Both the position numbers and the translations under genes were made by a program. 64,000 nt of DNA from Tenebrio molitor. Its lineage: Eukaryota > Arthropoda > Insecta > Coleoptera > Tenebrionidae. Position 1 is the stretch's first letter. The number at the start of each line of letters is the position of its first letter. The DNA is taken from NCBI RefSeq assembly GCF_963966145.1, contig NC_091047.1:26908001-26972000 (forward strand), given 5' to 3'. Positions 53,561-63,589 of the stretch are shown here, piece after piece. The notes beneath the pieces are model-generated. The model ran no database searches and had not been told where the DNA came from. It saw nothing but the letters and a program-made list of their open reading frames with translations.

Positions 53561-54678
53561 GATAGTGATGAGGCGGTAGAACTGTCAAAGTGACAGAGGT
53601 CGGTATTGCAGGAAACTGTAAGCACCTCCGCCACAAATCTATTTTAATCGCTGCCACTTCTTGTAAAATACCACTTGCTCTTCGCGTATCAACAGCCGGA
53701 AACAACATTAGAATCCCTTTACTTCCTGTATCCTGTATCCACAGAATTTCGAGAAAGCTGTCGCAATATGTATTGCTGGTTGCCGATCTAAAATTTTCAC
53801 TAACAATTTTTATTTAAATTTAATTAAACAACCCATTAATAATAAAAGTAGTTTAAGAAAATTAACAACGCAAGTAGATGAACTAATACGCTCAAATACA
53901 GAAAGAAAACAAAGTAAATATCCATTTAGACATACAACCAAATGGAAACATTACCTACACCTGCTTAAAAAGAAAAAGAAAATAATAATATCCTTTGCAA
54001 TACCTACCCTTTTAAATTAGATATAAGTTAATTGCTGACAATGATAGTGCAATATATTCTTTCTTTATTATTCACACTGATGTGAATCTTGTTGGACTTA
54101 ATGAATCCCAAATCCTCTAATTTCCCAAACAGATTTGTTCAAATTGATGTGAATCGTAATATATACGAGTAGAATTGTTAAATCAGATTCAATATCATAT
54201 TCTCATTTTGAACTGAAGTTATATTTTCAGATTTATTCAGTAACTTAACTATATTATCTTTGAAATACTGTGCTGATAGATTCGTGCAAAAACAAAATGT
54301 GTCTTGTCAACACCTAGAACAAAACTAAAATGCTCGAAAATCTGAATTACTTTGGTTCAGGTAATTGTTGTCGTAGCTTTCCTGTGGTTAGCAACAATAA
54401 GTTCCTTTGATAGAGACGTACTTTTACTTTTACCAATCGCTTGGACTATTCAAATATCTCAGAAGTGGAACTGTAATAGTCAGTTTCTCTAGAAATGAAG
54501 ACACGCGACGCCTATTTTGTGTAAACAAAAAAAAAACCGACAGAAGCTGAGATGGAACGACGTCCTTCGTGATAAGAAAGAATGAACAAGAGACCACAAG
54601 GAATGACGACCCTTGGAAGTCAATGAAATATGTAGTTAGATATAATAGTTTGTGATGACTTTGGTGATGGCCCATACA
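53561..54678. other. Intergenic region upstream of AMFR
   Basis: AT-rich with no ORF of note and no terminal repeats seen. It may include distal promoter sequence for AMFR. Confidence 0.4.
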
Positions 54679-55147
54679 ATGAGTACATTTACACGGGCCG
54701 CTAACGCCGGTGTTATTTAAAACCGGTGTTGTTAAAACTTGTTTAAAACGGGCGTTTACACACGAGGTGTTGTACAGGTGTTAAAATCTACATCGGTGTT
54801 GGCGTGGTGTGAATGGGTGTGAGCTTAAAACCTCTTCGCAGTGTGACCAACCGAAATGCTTGAAGATCGGCGTTGGCGGTCGGCGCTTGTTGTTGAGCGG
54901 TTGCCAGCGACAACTGTGCTTGTGTTGGCAGGCCTGCTTCAAAACCGGTGTTAAACAAAGGTGGCCATTTACACGTACATTTTACACCCGCTTAGTAACG
55001 TCACGCCTGTTGGTAAAGTGGTGTAGAGTTAGTAAACCGGTTTTAGTAAAACCGGCGTTGAATCCCATTTACACGTCAATTAACACCGGTGTTAACAACA
55101 CCGGTTTAAATAAAACCGGCGTTAGCGGCCCGTGTAAACGTACTCAT
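54679..55147. mobile_element. GC-richer MITE built from ACCGGTGTT palindromes
   Basis: Inverted ends ATGAGTACATTTACACGGGC and ATGAGTACGTTTACACGGGC, then CGCTAACGCCGGT, with arms of about 55 bp and a length of 469 bp. The interior repeats variants of AACACCGGTGTT and AAAACCGG many times in both orientations, giving nested secondary structure and an unusual GC content for this region. Confidence 0.9.
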
Positions 55148-55336
55148 TATGTAATTAGTTAACAAGTGGACACTTGTATGTACCTGGTACATACAGTTTA
55201 TATGTACAAGATTCTTATCTCAAGTAATGTTATCTTAAAATCGGTAAATATTTTCGCGCACATTCAGCAAAGTCAATGTTGTAATATTCTAGATTTGATA
55301 TCAAAATGATGTAATTGTTATCAACAAACAGAACCG

Positions 55337-55400
55337 GTCTCAGGGGTGGTGCAGCGGATACAAGACACTGGCGCCCCGGGTTGCACATAGAATCCCAGAA
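55337..55400 (+). repeat. Possible tRNA-derived SINE fragment
   Basis: GGTGGTGCAGCGGATACAAG contains TGGTGCAGCGG, which fits the RNA polymerase III A-box consensus TRGYNNARNNG. It is followed by GGCGCCCCGGGTTGCACATA, a degenerate B-box region, then ATCCCAG and an A-rich tract. No intact tRNA cloverleaf can be drawn, so this is a SINE-like fragment rather than a tRNA gene. Confidence 0.4.
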
Positions 55401-56639
55401 AAGAAAAACAGAAAAGAAAATTATTATCAAACGCAGCCGTTCGGAAAATAAGTCTCCTCAAATCCAATTTATTTGTTTACTTTATTCTTCGTTTTAATTT
55501 TTTTCTGAAATCATACCAATTTTATCCAAAACTTTTTGACACGAGAAAGTAAACTCCGATTTTATTTCAATTTAATTATTGTCAATATTAAACGTTATAT
55601 GTATGTAAATTAAATTACAAAAAATAGCTTTTGTGATTCAATAACTCTGTTTAAAAAAAAATTGTATACAATACACGCCAAAAAAGTTTCTACCTGATTC
55701 GGTGGTAAAGCTTCACTTTTATACAATTATCTATTGTTCGTATAAATTTGATAAGCATTTTGATGGCTGAGAAATTCTTGAAAAAGTTTTCTGCCCCATA
55801 GCCTTTATTATCAGGCCGACCCTGTCAACAATAAGATACAACTAAGTTATACACGTAGATTAGATACCATATTATTTAGTTTAATATTGTGTTCTTGGGT
55901 GTTACAATTGTTATTACTGCTGTGTTGTGTTACTCTTTAGTAGTTTTGATTGTTGTTACATTTACATAAAAATGAGTGAACAAGATATCTTGGTATGCTT
56001 CTTTTATTATTAAAAATCAACAATCAATCAATCTAGATAACATCCAATTTTTCAAATATATATTTGAGAATGTGGTAGTTAAAGTGCAAGTTACAGAAAA
56101 TGCAAGAGCTGCATATTTTTCACTGGGAAATTTTTGGAGGGAATTTTCATCAGCAAAATGGAATGCAGAATGTTCAAAAATTGAACTACACGACATTTTT
56201 AAAGAGAGAAAATGATCTAGGATAGCTAGGATAGCAACAATTTTAGATATAGTGAAGCAAATAGCATTTGAAATCGTATAAAAAATGTGCACACCACACT
56301 CGTAAGTCTCGAATAGGCAATCAATCATGACTCATGACCATGAGTCTCATTGATTACAGTTAGAACACGGATTTGTAAAAAGTTTTGTTATCAGATCATT
56401 ATTTCTTAAGATAATGCGTCGTAAAGTTTTTTAAATGTGGAAACATGTAAAATACACTTTTATCAACAATGACTCATATTTCTGTCCTAAAATTGGTTGA
56501 TATAAGTATGTATTATAATATGTAGTATAACAGTTTATTTTAATGTGTTAAATTTATATCAACAATAACATCTTAATAAAATATTATAATAAAAATTGTT
56601 CAAAAACTGATCCATTGGCTGACAAACAAGTATTCGCCC
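55401..56639. other. Intergenic AT-rich stretch
   Basis: No element ends. It contains a plus-strand segment at 56065-56215 with protein-like sequence (FENVVVKVQVTENARAAYFS) that I do not recognise, and an ATG at 55972 followed by a splice-donor-like sequence, discussed as a finding. Confidence 0.4.
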
Positions 56640-57190
56640 GTCTATTTCAACTGCTGGGAATCCATAACACCATTTCTCCATTCACAATTAGCAGCAATAA
56701 GAATTTGTTCCTGTATTTCCTGTTCATCTCTGGCAATAATGGATGATAAACCAAATTTTTGATTTGCCCCCAGAAAAAAATGTCCCATGGATTAAAATCC
56801 GGACTCTTGGGGGGGCAAAAACTAGGACTGCCCTGACCCATCCATCTATGGGGACACCTGAACCACCTTCGTACATCAGCGGCATAGTGTAAAAAGACCT
56901 TCTAAATCGTTGGCCAAAAATTTTAAAAGTTCATTTCCTCCCATTCGATTGAGTACACTAATTATTATAATACTAACTATTCCTGCTTAAATTTTATTTG
57001 AAATCTATGCTGTTGACCACTTTCAAAAACATGTGGATTACCTCTCTCTAATAACAATATGTAAATGAAGCAAGTGAAATGGCGATTTCTGGTAAAAATG
57101 GTCTCATCTGTCCACAATATACCTTCGACGAATAAAAGCTTCGTTCTTGCTAAGGACCCATCTTGCAAATTACATCCTTGGTTCCGTCAA
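56640..57190 (-). pseudogene. DDE transposase remnant (Tc1/mariner superfamily type)
   Basis: The minus strand encodes SLARTKLLFVEGILWTDETI (first catalytic Asp in ILWTDE), then ENPHVFESGQQHRFQIKF-like sequence, then PPKSPDFNPWDIFFWGQIKN, matching the WPARSPDLTPLDFFLWG block with its catalytic Asp. The intervening core and both HTHs are missing or frameshifted. It is the best-preserved catalytic domain fragment in the window but cannot be functional. Confidence 0.85.
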
Positions 57191-57265
57191 TAGAGACATA
57201 AAAATGGGTCCACCTTGCAAAAGGTACAGAAAAGTTTATATTTGGCAAAGTTTATACCTACTATT

Positions 57266-57422
57266 AGGGGCCGGATTCACCCACGCCAGTTAAAGTTAAC
57301 TGTAGACTGTAGGTTAAAATATAGCAAAACATTGTTATAACAATAGGTAGGTAGGTAACTAAAGTGACGAAGCATTTTTAACCTACAGTTAACTTTAACT
57401 GGCGTTGGTGGATACGCACCTA
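57266..57422. mobile_element. Family E MITE, copy 1
   Basis: GGGGCCGGATTCACCCACGC, then CAGTTAAAGTTAACTGTAG, faces its inverted partner ending at GCACCTAG. It is about 157 bp and nearly fully palindromic. Confidence 0.9.
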
Positions 57423-57593
57423 GGCATATTATTAATATTGCTGAGTTTACGATCTTGGGGGGTTGCCGCTCGCGCCGTCATATTGGAAAATAAGGATGGA
57501 AAATCACTTTTTTGCGATTCTTTCATTATCCGTGCGCAATAGGTACGTCTATCTAAAAGTCAGTATGAAAAATGCAGTGCATGTAATTCTCTA

Positions 57594-57731
57594 CGGGCCG
57601 GTTGCACCAACGCCAGTTAAAGTTAACTGTACGTTAAAATGCTTCGTTACTTTAGTTACCTATTGTTATAACAATGTTTTCGTATATTTTAATCTGTAGT
57701 TAAATTTAACTCACGTTTGTGCAACCGGCCC
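57594..57731. mobile_element. Family E MITE, copy 2
   Basis: CGGGCCGGTTGCACCAACGC, then CAGTTAAAGTTAACTGTA, with the inverted partner ending GTGCAACCGGCCCTAC. It is 138 bp and lies 172 bp from copy 1, sharing the core ATTGTTATAACAAT. Confidence 0.9.
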
Positions 57732-57844
57732 TACATTATTTGAACATTGAAGGATCCATAGGTACTGTGGTGAGTGGTGGATACCATCTTCATCGAGTCG
57801 TTTGGTGTAAAAATTAATCATTTACATCGAGCTGCACCAATTAC

Positions 57845-58137
57845 AGGGTGTTATTGAAGTCCACGTAATAAATTTAATCACCAATAGAAATCTTTAAAAT
57901 AAACATTTTTTACATGAATTGTTCTTTTTTTTAATCGAATATTTTTTCACATTTTTCTAACCCCTAATTTGACACTTCGCTCATGGAATAAGCACCAATT
58001 GAAATGAAAGAGTGAGTGAAAATGTTTTTGTGCGGTGAAGAAAGAACGATCGCTCTTCTAATACTAACAGTTTTTGCTGTGTATTTTAACGAGTCCTACT
58101 GGTGGTTAAATTTATTACGTGGACTTCCATAACACCC
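57845..58137. mobile_element. TIR element (about 293 bp)
   Basis: Left CAGGGTGTTATTGAAGTCCA and right (reverse complement) CCGGGTGTTATGGAAGTCCA, both continuing CGTAATAAATTTAA. The arms are about 45 bp. No ORF. Confidence 0.88.
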
Positions 58138-58138
58138 G

Positions 58139-58620
58139 GTGTACAAAGATGTTAATCAAAAATCTGCAATAAAATCAGAGCAATTGCAAAAACATCCAGA
58201 GTTGATTTGGACGTTAGAAATTTCTTACGAAGTGGTATTTCAAAAGTTAGAACAGCTGTTATTAAATTTGGATGAAAATGTTTATATGTCCGAAAAGATA
58301 AAGAACTGGAGAAATGACATCTTATTTGGATCAAGTTGTACTCGTATTTGGAAGTACCTAATCCTAATTGTGCTGTAACAAAATTGCTTATAACGAATTT
58401 TAAATACTTATTGCCTTATTGTATGAGCTATTTTCTGAGTGTCTTTATCGTATAGCTAACTTGACATCAAGTCCGTTGCTCAATGTTGATAATGATGTAG
58501 CAGAATCGTTCAATTCCGCAGTCAATAAATTTGCAGGCAGAACACGAATAAATTTTTCATTGAAAACTCATACAGGGAGGTATCATGGTTCATGGTTCTG
58601 TTGTAAATTATCTTGAAACC
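58139..58620 (+). pseudogene. Decayed ORF resembling insect YqaJ-associated repeat genes
   Basis: Two frames carry protein-like sequence: ELIWTLEISYEVVFQKLEQL near 58200, and LNVDNDVAESFNSAVNKFAG then RTRINFSLKT near 58480. The second resembles the 'NN.AE.FNS.I.KF.GGKRINFSL..SY..R' segment that I recall from multicopy insect proteins also bearing a YqaJ-type nuclease domain. The frame is broken by stops at 58376 and after 58616. Family assignment is from memory and tentative. Confidence 0.45.
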
Positions 58621-59269
58621 ATTAACCAAATTAATCGGTGATAATGTAGGAATTTAGATGAAAAGATTTCCGCATCGACGAATTAAAATTGTTTGAAGGG
58701 TATAATGTTAACCCAAGTATCGGCAGTTCCACGCAAATTCAAATATTTGAACAATGAAATAAAACCCGCGAAAATTAACAAATGGCCAAGTCGTGATCGT
58801 CATAGAAACGGTAAAAACTCTAGAAAACCCATACGTTCTGTGTTTTATACTAAATGGAGGAAGACTAGCTCGAGATGCAAATGGCGGACCTGCAGATTGG
58901 GCAAACTTCGAAAGAAAAATACATAAATCGGTGGAAGGACGCCTGTATTTCATTTGCACGAATATAGGAATAAATACGTTCTCGTTTTCATTTACAGCGG
59001 TGTTTGATGTAAAACAGACAAACAAATACATAACAACACAATTTATGAACACTAGCCATGAGATTGAACAAAACACAATAAATACAACAAATAAAAGAAC
59101 AACACGACATCGAGTAAAATATGAAAATAATAACAACCTCCAAAACTCATTCGCAAACGATGGCACACTATAATCTTTTTTAATCGTTAAGTTTTATACA
59201 AACATGACATAAGAATGAATAAACAAAACTCCAATTGACAATAATTAAGACCCTAACTGAATACTACGC
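58621..59269 (+). other. Unassigned region with open frame
   Basis: A 126-codon plus-strand ORF at 58793-59173 (VLCFILNGGRLARDANGGPA) is probably further decayed repeat sequence; its second half is Asn- and Thr-rich. No host gene is supported. Confidence 0.3.
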
Positions 59270-59760
59270 TCTCGCTCTCTCACTTTCTCGCGTAACACGT
59301 GGTTTACCCTCGCGAAGTTAACCTACTTCTCGCCCCCCGATCTATTAGTCCCTAAACTACCGCGGCGCATTCGTCCAAGTCCCTGCGACACCTAACTCGT
59401 TATGGGTGCAGTGCCCCGGTTTGTGTTCTCCGAAGCTCCACTGTGAACCCACACATGGTTAAACAGAGGCTTCCGCCAAGGGCGTGAGGAGCTCCACGGC
59501 CAGGGCCACACTTCATGGAGAAGCCCTGTGGAACGCCACACCGGCAACCCCAGAAGGCCCCCTTAGTAGGCCCTCGTTTTTCATTGCAACGTGGTCAATC
59601 TGCCCCCGAGTCTACAGCCTAATTCCGGCCAAACACGTGCCTCGATTTTCCTTACCGCAAATATGGGGCCGTTCCCGAAATAGACTACCGTTTACCACCC
59701 CACGCGCTCCGACCACGTGTTACACAACGCCCCAAGATCTCACCTGCTCATAGGAAACCT
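59270..59760. other. GC- and CpG-rich block, possible retroelement UTR
   Basis: About 0.5 kb with abrupt high GC, many CpGs and a plus-strand open frame at 59484-59753 (MRSSTARATLHGEALWNATP) with Pro/Thr/Arg-rich, non-globular composition. Abrupt edges suggest an inserted element; I suspect the noncoding part of a non-LTR retrotransposon on the minus strand, but no RT or tail is visible. Alternatively it is a CpG-rich promoter for the ankyrin gene to the right. Confidence 0.35.
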
Positions 59761-59918
59761 GATGATTACTTCATTCGGCCGTATGTACATCATCGGAATA
59801 AACAAAGAAACAAAACATACCTGGAACCACCTATGGTAATTTAAACGATCCTTTCAAATGTACGATATCCCGCCTGGTTTTTATTTCCTTTTTTAATAAT
59901 ATAAAGAAACTAAACCGT

Positions 59919-60096
59919 TTTTCAAAATTCGAAGGACCCAGCCCTATAGAAAATTTTAGAACCTACAAACTGGTTATCGATTCACCAACATAAACATATT
60001 TTTGAGCAAGAAATCCGTCATTTCCTGAAAATCAATTTTTAATTAATTAGTTAAAAAATAAACACTTTTTCAAAAAGCAAAGGACCTAGCCCTATG
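59919..60096. repeat. Direct repeat pair, about 148-bp spacing
   Basis: TTTTTCAAAATTCGAAGGAC with CCAGCCCTAT (59919-59948) recurs as TTTTTCAAAAAGCAAAGGAC with CTAGCCCTAT (60067-60096). This is either a two-copy tandem remnant or the ends of a small element. Confidence 0.6.
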
Positions 60097-60681
60097 CAGT
60101 AAGCCACTATTAACTAACTGCAGTATCTAACCTTCCTTCAAATTAAAAAATGTGGAAGAAAAACGGAATTTTCTAAGTGTTATTTTACCGTAGCTAAGAA
60201 TTGGCACCAAGGAGCCTGAAGTGGTACTTTCTACTGCATTCCATTCTGAAGACGAACATTCTGGACAAAAATATTCTGTAAATGAAAATAATGTATTTTT
60301 ATGTAAATTCATTAAATCATAAATTTTCCATAAGTTGTATTTGCTTAATAGTACGTATTTATTCAACCTAATGGCCAAAATTTTGTCTCTAATGATAATG
60401 TACTACATATTACTTTCTACCGACGACCAAAACTATAGTATAGTAGTAGTACTATAAAATAGTAAACGGGTAAATTATTATAATATGCAAAATATTGAGC
60501 AAACTTAAAGATTTTCTTTTTGATGATAACAAATAAAATTAAGCTTAAACCACTTTGAAATGTCTTCAGTTTTTCACCAAAAATTTCAACCAAAAAGATT
60601 TTTTTTAAATGTATTCTTTTGTTTACCTGAAAGTTTTATTATTATCGTTTATCATTTTGTTATCTGTTGATATACATTATA

Positions 60682-61725
60682 ATGAAAGAATGTGTTTTCA
60701 TTTTTCAGAACAAGATTTGTTCGGCCATATTGCAGAATAAACCGGACGTTGTAGAAGAGACAGTAAGAGGAGGATATGACGCTAATAAAATTATTAATAA
60801 ATGGAATCCTAGTACTTCAGTTCCTGACCCTGTAAAGTTTAGAAAATGGACCATACTAATGTTGGCGGTATACCATGATTGTGACAACATTGTGAAAATT
60901 TTGATATCGAGAGGTGCAGACCCGAACAAGGCAGGAAACGATGGCAACACTCCTTTAATAATTAACATTGAAAATAAAAACTCTTTGGCAATAGGTAAAT
61001 ATTTATTAAACAAGGGGGCTAATACTTGTAAGCCAGATGAAAACGGCAGAACACCTCTATCTTGGGCAGTGTTGAAGAAAAACATTAAAATGATACACAC
61101 CCTCTTGGATCATGGTGCAGAAATGACGATTCACACAGCACTTTTGGAAGCTATTGCATCGGATGATGTGGTTATCGTCAAGTTGTTAAAGAAAAGAGGA
61201 GCTGATATTAATTTGGTGTACCCAAACACCGGAACCACACCTCTAATGCAAGCTCTTAAACTGAATCACGGAAAAGTGGCAAAGTTTCTAATAGAAAATG
61301 GTGCAGATGTACATTTGAAAGATAAAGATGGAAAATCTCCCATTGAAGAATGTTTTGAAATGGGTAATTTAGCACTGGCAGTTAAAATAATAACTAAAAA
61401 AAATATTAACGTAAACAAGGACTACCAAGATAAGCTGTTCGTTAAATCCTTGCATATGCAAAATTTACCATTGGTAAAATATTTTGTGAAAAAAGAAGTA
61501 GATATCAATCAGAAGGATGAAACTGGCAAAACACCGTTAGCGATTGCTTTATCGAATTCTGATTTGCCAACTGTCAAATTTCTGATTGACTCTGGAGCTG
61601 AACGAAAATCGGTAAACTCAGTAATTCAGGAAATGGTGACAAAAGATGTCAATTTTGCCATATACATGGAATCGTTGAAGATTACACAACGTGAAATAAA
61701 ATGTTCCATGACCGAAGGTGATTAA
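60682..61725 (+). CDS. Ankyrin-repeat protein
   Basis: An intact plus-strand ORF encoding about eight ankyrin repeats, a protein-interaction scaffold of unknown partner. Repeat signatures run from residue about 55 of the ORF: LMLAVYHDCDNIVKILISRG, NGRTPLSWAVLKKNIKMIHT, GTTPLMQALKLNHGKVAKFL, GKSPIEECFEMGNLALAVKI and GKTPLAIALSNSDLPTVKFL. There is no signal peptide, membrane segment or other domain. A good acceptor (TTTTCATTTTTCAG) ends at 60708, so the true coding exon may start at 60709 (NKICSAILQNKPDVVEETVR) with an upstream first exon. Otherwise the ATG at 60682 is the start. The ORF has unbroken coding quality unlike the surrounding debris. A transposon-borne gene is possible but no element ends flank it. 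Function is not inferred. Confidence 0.8.
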   Translation: MKECVFIFQNKICSAILQNKPDVVEETVRGGYDANKIINKWNPSTSVPDPVKFRKWTILMLAVYHDCDNIVKILISRGADPNKAGNDGNTPLIINIENKNSLAIGKYLLNKGANTCKPDENGRTPLSWAVLKKNIKMIHTLLDHGAEMTIHTALLEAIASDDVVIVKLLKKRGADINLVYPNTGTTPLMQALKLNHGKVAKFLIENGADVHLKDKDGKSPIEECFEMGNLALAVKIITKKNINVNKDYQDKLFVKSLHMQNLPLVKYFVKKEVDINQKDETGKTPLAIALSNSDLPTVKFLIDSGAERKSVNSVIQEMVTKDVNFAIYMESLKITQREIKCSMTEGD

Positions 61726-62072
61726 TTCTTTCTCTTAGTTACTGTAATATAAGATAAAATTTTGTTATCTGCAGAAAGAAAAGATGTCGCACCGCACAAT
61801 AACGATATTTTTCCTCTCTAACATCTATCCGAAATCAAACAAAAACAGAACAACATATCGGAACAAAGTTTTCAGAAAATAAACACTTCCAAATTGTATC
61901 TCACTATTCTCAATTATCAAATTTTATTGTTCGTTGCAGAAATGGATGGTAGTTAGCGATATAACATTAAACTACATTTGTTGTAAACTGAAAATATACC
62001 ATAAAAATTCTAATAAACAATATTATTTTCTGACTTGAACTTATTATTTGATTTTTCAAAAATTCTACGTTT
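61726..62072 (+). other. Presumed 3' UTR of ankyrin-repeat gene
   Basis: AT-rich sequence after the TAA at 61723-61725. The first polyadenylation-type signal is AATAAA at 61878-61883. No further ORF. Confidence 0.4.
61878..61883 (+). terminator. Candidate polyadenylation signal (AATAAA)
   Basis: This is the first AATAAA downstream of the ankyrin ORF stop, 153 bases after it. A GT-rich element is not obvious downstream, so usage is uncertain. Confidence 0.4.
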
Positions 62073-62170
62073 TAGTATACTTCGTCCAGCGAGAGATTGG
62101 GAGATTTTAAATTGTAAACTTGTAACCCAACACTACAAAATGCACTAGAATACATTAATTAGGGCATATT
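62073..62170. repeat. Second copy of the CAGCGAGAGATTGGG element end
   Basis: AGTATACTTCGTCCAGCGAG through GAGATTTTAAATTG and CCCAACACTACAAAATGC is the inverted copy of 17460-17560. Only one half of the element is present. Confidence 0.8.
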
Positions 62171-62835
62171 TTTTAGCTGACGTAATTTTCAGGCTTTTGA
62201 ATAATAATTAAATAAAATGATAAGTAAAATTTTACAACGTATCCTTTTAGATTTTTACAATTTTTAATACGAATACGTTCTCACAGCACTGCGGCAATGC
62301 CATTTCATGTAATGAAATGTTGTGCAATTTGGTTCTTATAACAGATGAAATAAAACAGGAAAGTGGAGTGAATCCAGGTGCTGGATGGATCGGTAAGAAA
62401 TAGAAAAAAGTTGTAAATGCAAAATTCAGAAGCATTGCGAGAGATCTATGGTTCGAGAAAAAGGAGAAGGTGAAAACAAGTTTTTCAAATAATAAATAAA
62501 GCCCAACCTGTGCAACGAACAAAGAGCAACATGTACCCTGTGTAAGGATAAGAGTAGATCAGAATAGATCTTGTAAAAATCTGCAACAAGCTCCTCCGAT
62601 GCCAGAACACCATTAAACTCTTTATGGGTAATCGCCAGCAGCCATTAAATTCGCAAACTGGCACAGTAACTCGATTGTTTAGATTTCTAGATTAAATGCA
62701 GAAGTAGATGGAACACATGGAATCGCTATTTTTCTCAAACACAGAACAGAAACAACACCAAAGCACCTTAATATTTAAAGAAATAGTTACTTTTATATTA
62801 AGTGCGTGTTTTTTGTGAATGAAAATGTCTTTTAG
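62171..62835. other. Unassigned stretch right of ankyrin gene
   Basis: No ORF with recognisable features and no repeat ends found. Confidence 0.5.
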
Positions 62836-63440
62836 GCCGAGACGCAGGTCTCTAAAATTGATGTAGAAACTATATTTATTAATGAATTAGAACGAAAAGA
62901 ACAGGAATTGAAAAACGGCCGACCGAAAGGTACCGTAAAAGCCGTATGGCAAAAAACGGGAATGGCCTTAAAAAAAAAAAGTATACAGGTAAAAAAAGTC
63001 AATTAAATGCAAATAGAATTAACAAAAAAAAAATGGCTATAGACGCCTGGAAAAATAATAAGGGTATAAGACTTAAAATTACTAAATACATATGTATCAT
63101 TAAAATGTTGATATTAAAGAACATCACACGGGCCAATTAAATAAAAAAAATGAAGCAAAAGTAAAAAGAGCTATAACAAGCAACACTTGTTGTGTGTTAA
63201 GACTATCCAACAAACAACTGAACAAATTTTTTATTGTTCCAACGGATAGAAATTTTACTCTAAGAAATGCAAAGAAATTGAAAATTAACAGTTTTAGAGA
63301 TGATTTTGAATATTCTTTACCAAAAACTATTACAAAAAATGAGTGTGCAGTCTTGTCAAAGTATCATCATGCCACATGTTATACAGGGAATGGCAGGACT
63401 GACGCCCCACAGAAGACTGGCAAATTGGTGGGATTACGCT
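62836..63440 (+). pseudogene. Unidentified basic ORF fragments
   Basis: After an acceptor-like TGTCTTTTAG at 62835 the plus strand reads AETQVSKIDVETIFINELER, then KNGRPKGTVKAVWQKTG, a basic AT-hook-like segment. The frame then passes into Lys-rich sequence with poly-A-derived stretches. A second frame at 63194-63442 reads LNKFFIVPTDRNFTLRNAKK. Indels in A-runs separate the parts, so this is probably a broken gene. I do not recognise the family; it could be linked to the decayed gene at 58139-58620. Confidence 0.35.
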
Positions 63441-63589
63441 GAAACGTAAATTAAAAACTATATTTTTTTTACTCTCAAAATAAGCGAGAAAAGACATTGC
63501 GAAATTGACCAATTAGGCGAGAATACCATAGAGGGCTTAATTGGTCGCTACGCAATCGAATATTATCGAACCGCGCGAAACTTTTTATA

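Noticed and set aside
59484..59753. 89-codon Pro/Thr-rich ORF as a gene
   Set aside because: High GC lowers stop-codon frequency; the composition is non-globular and no homology is recognised.
60127..60378. 83-codon minus-strand ORF with a CPEC motif upstream of the ankyrin gene
   Set aside because: The single CPEC pair is not part of a zinc-finger pattern and nothing else supports coding.
60705..61100. 131-codon minus-strand ORF
   Set aside because: It is antisense to the ankyrin-repeat coding region.
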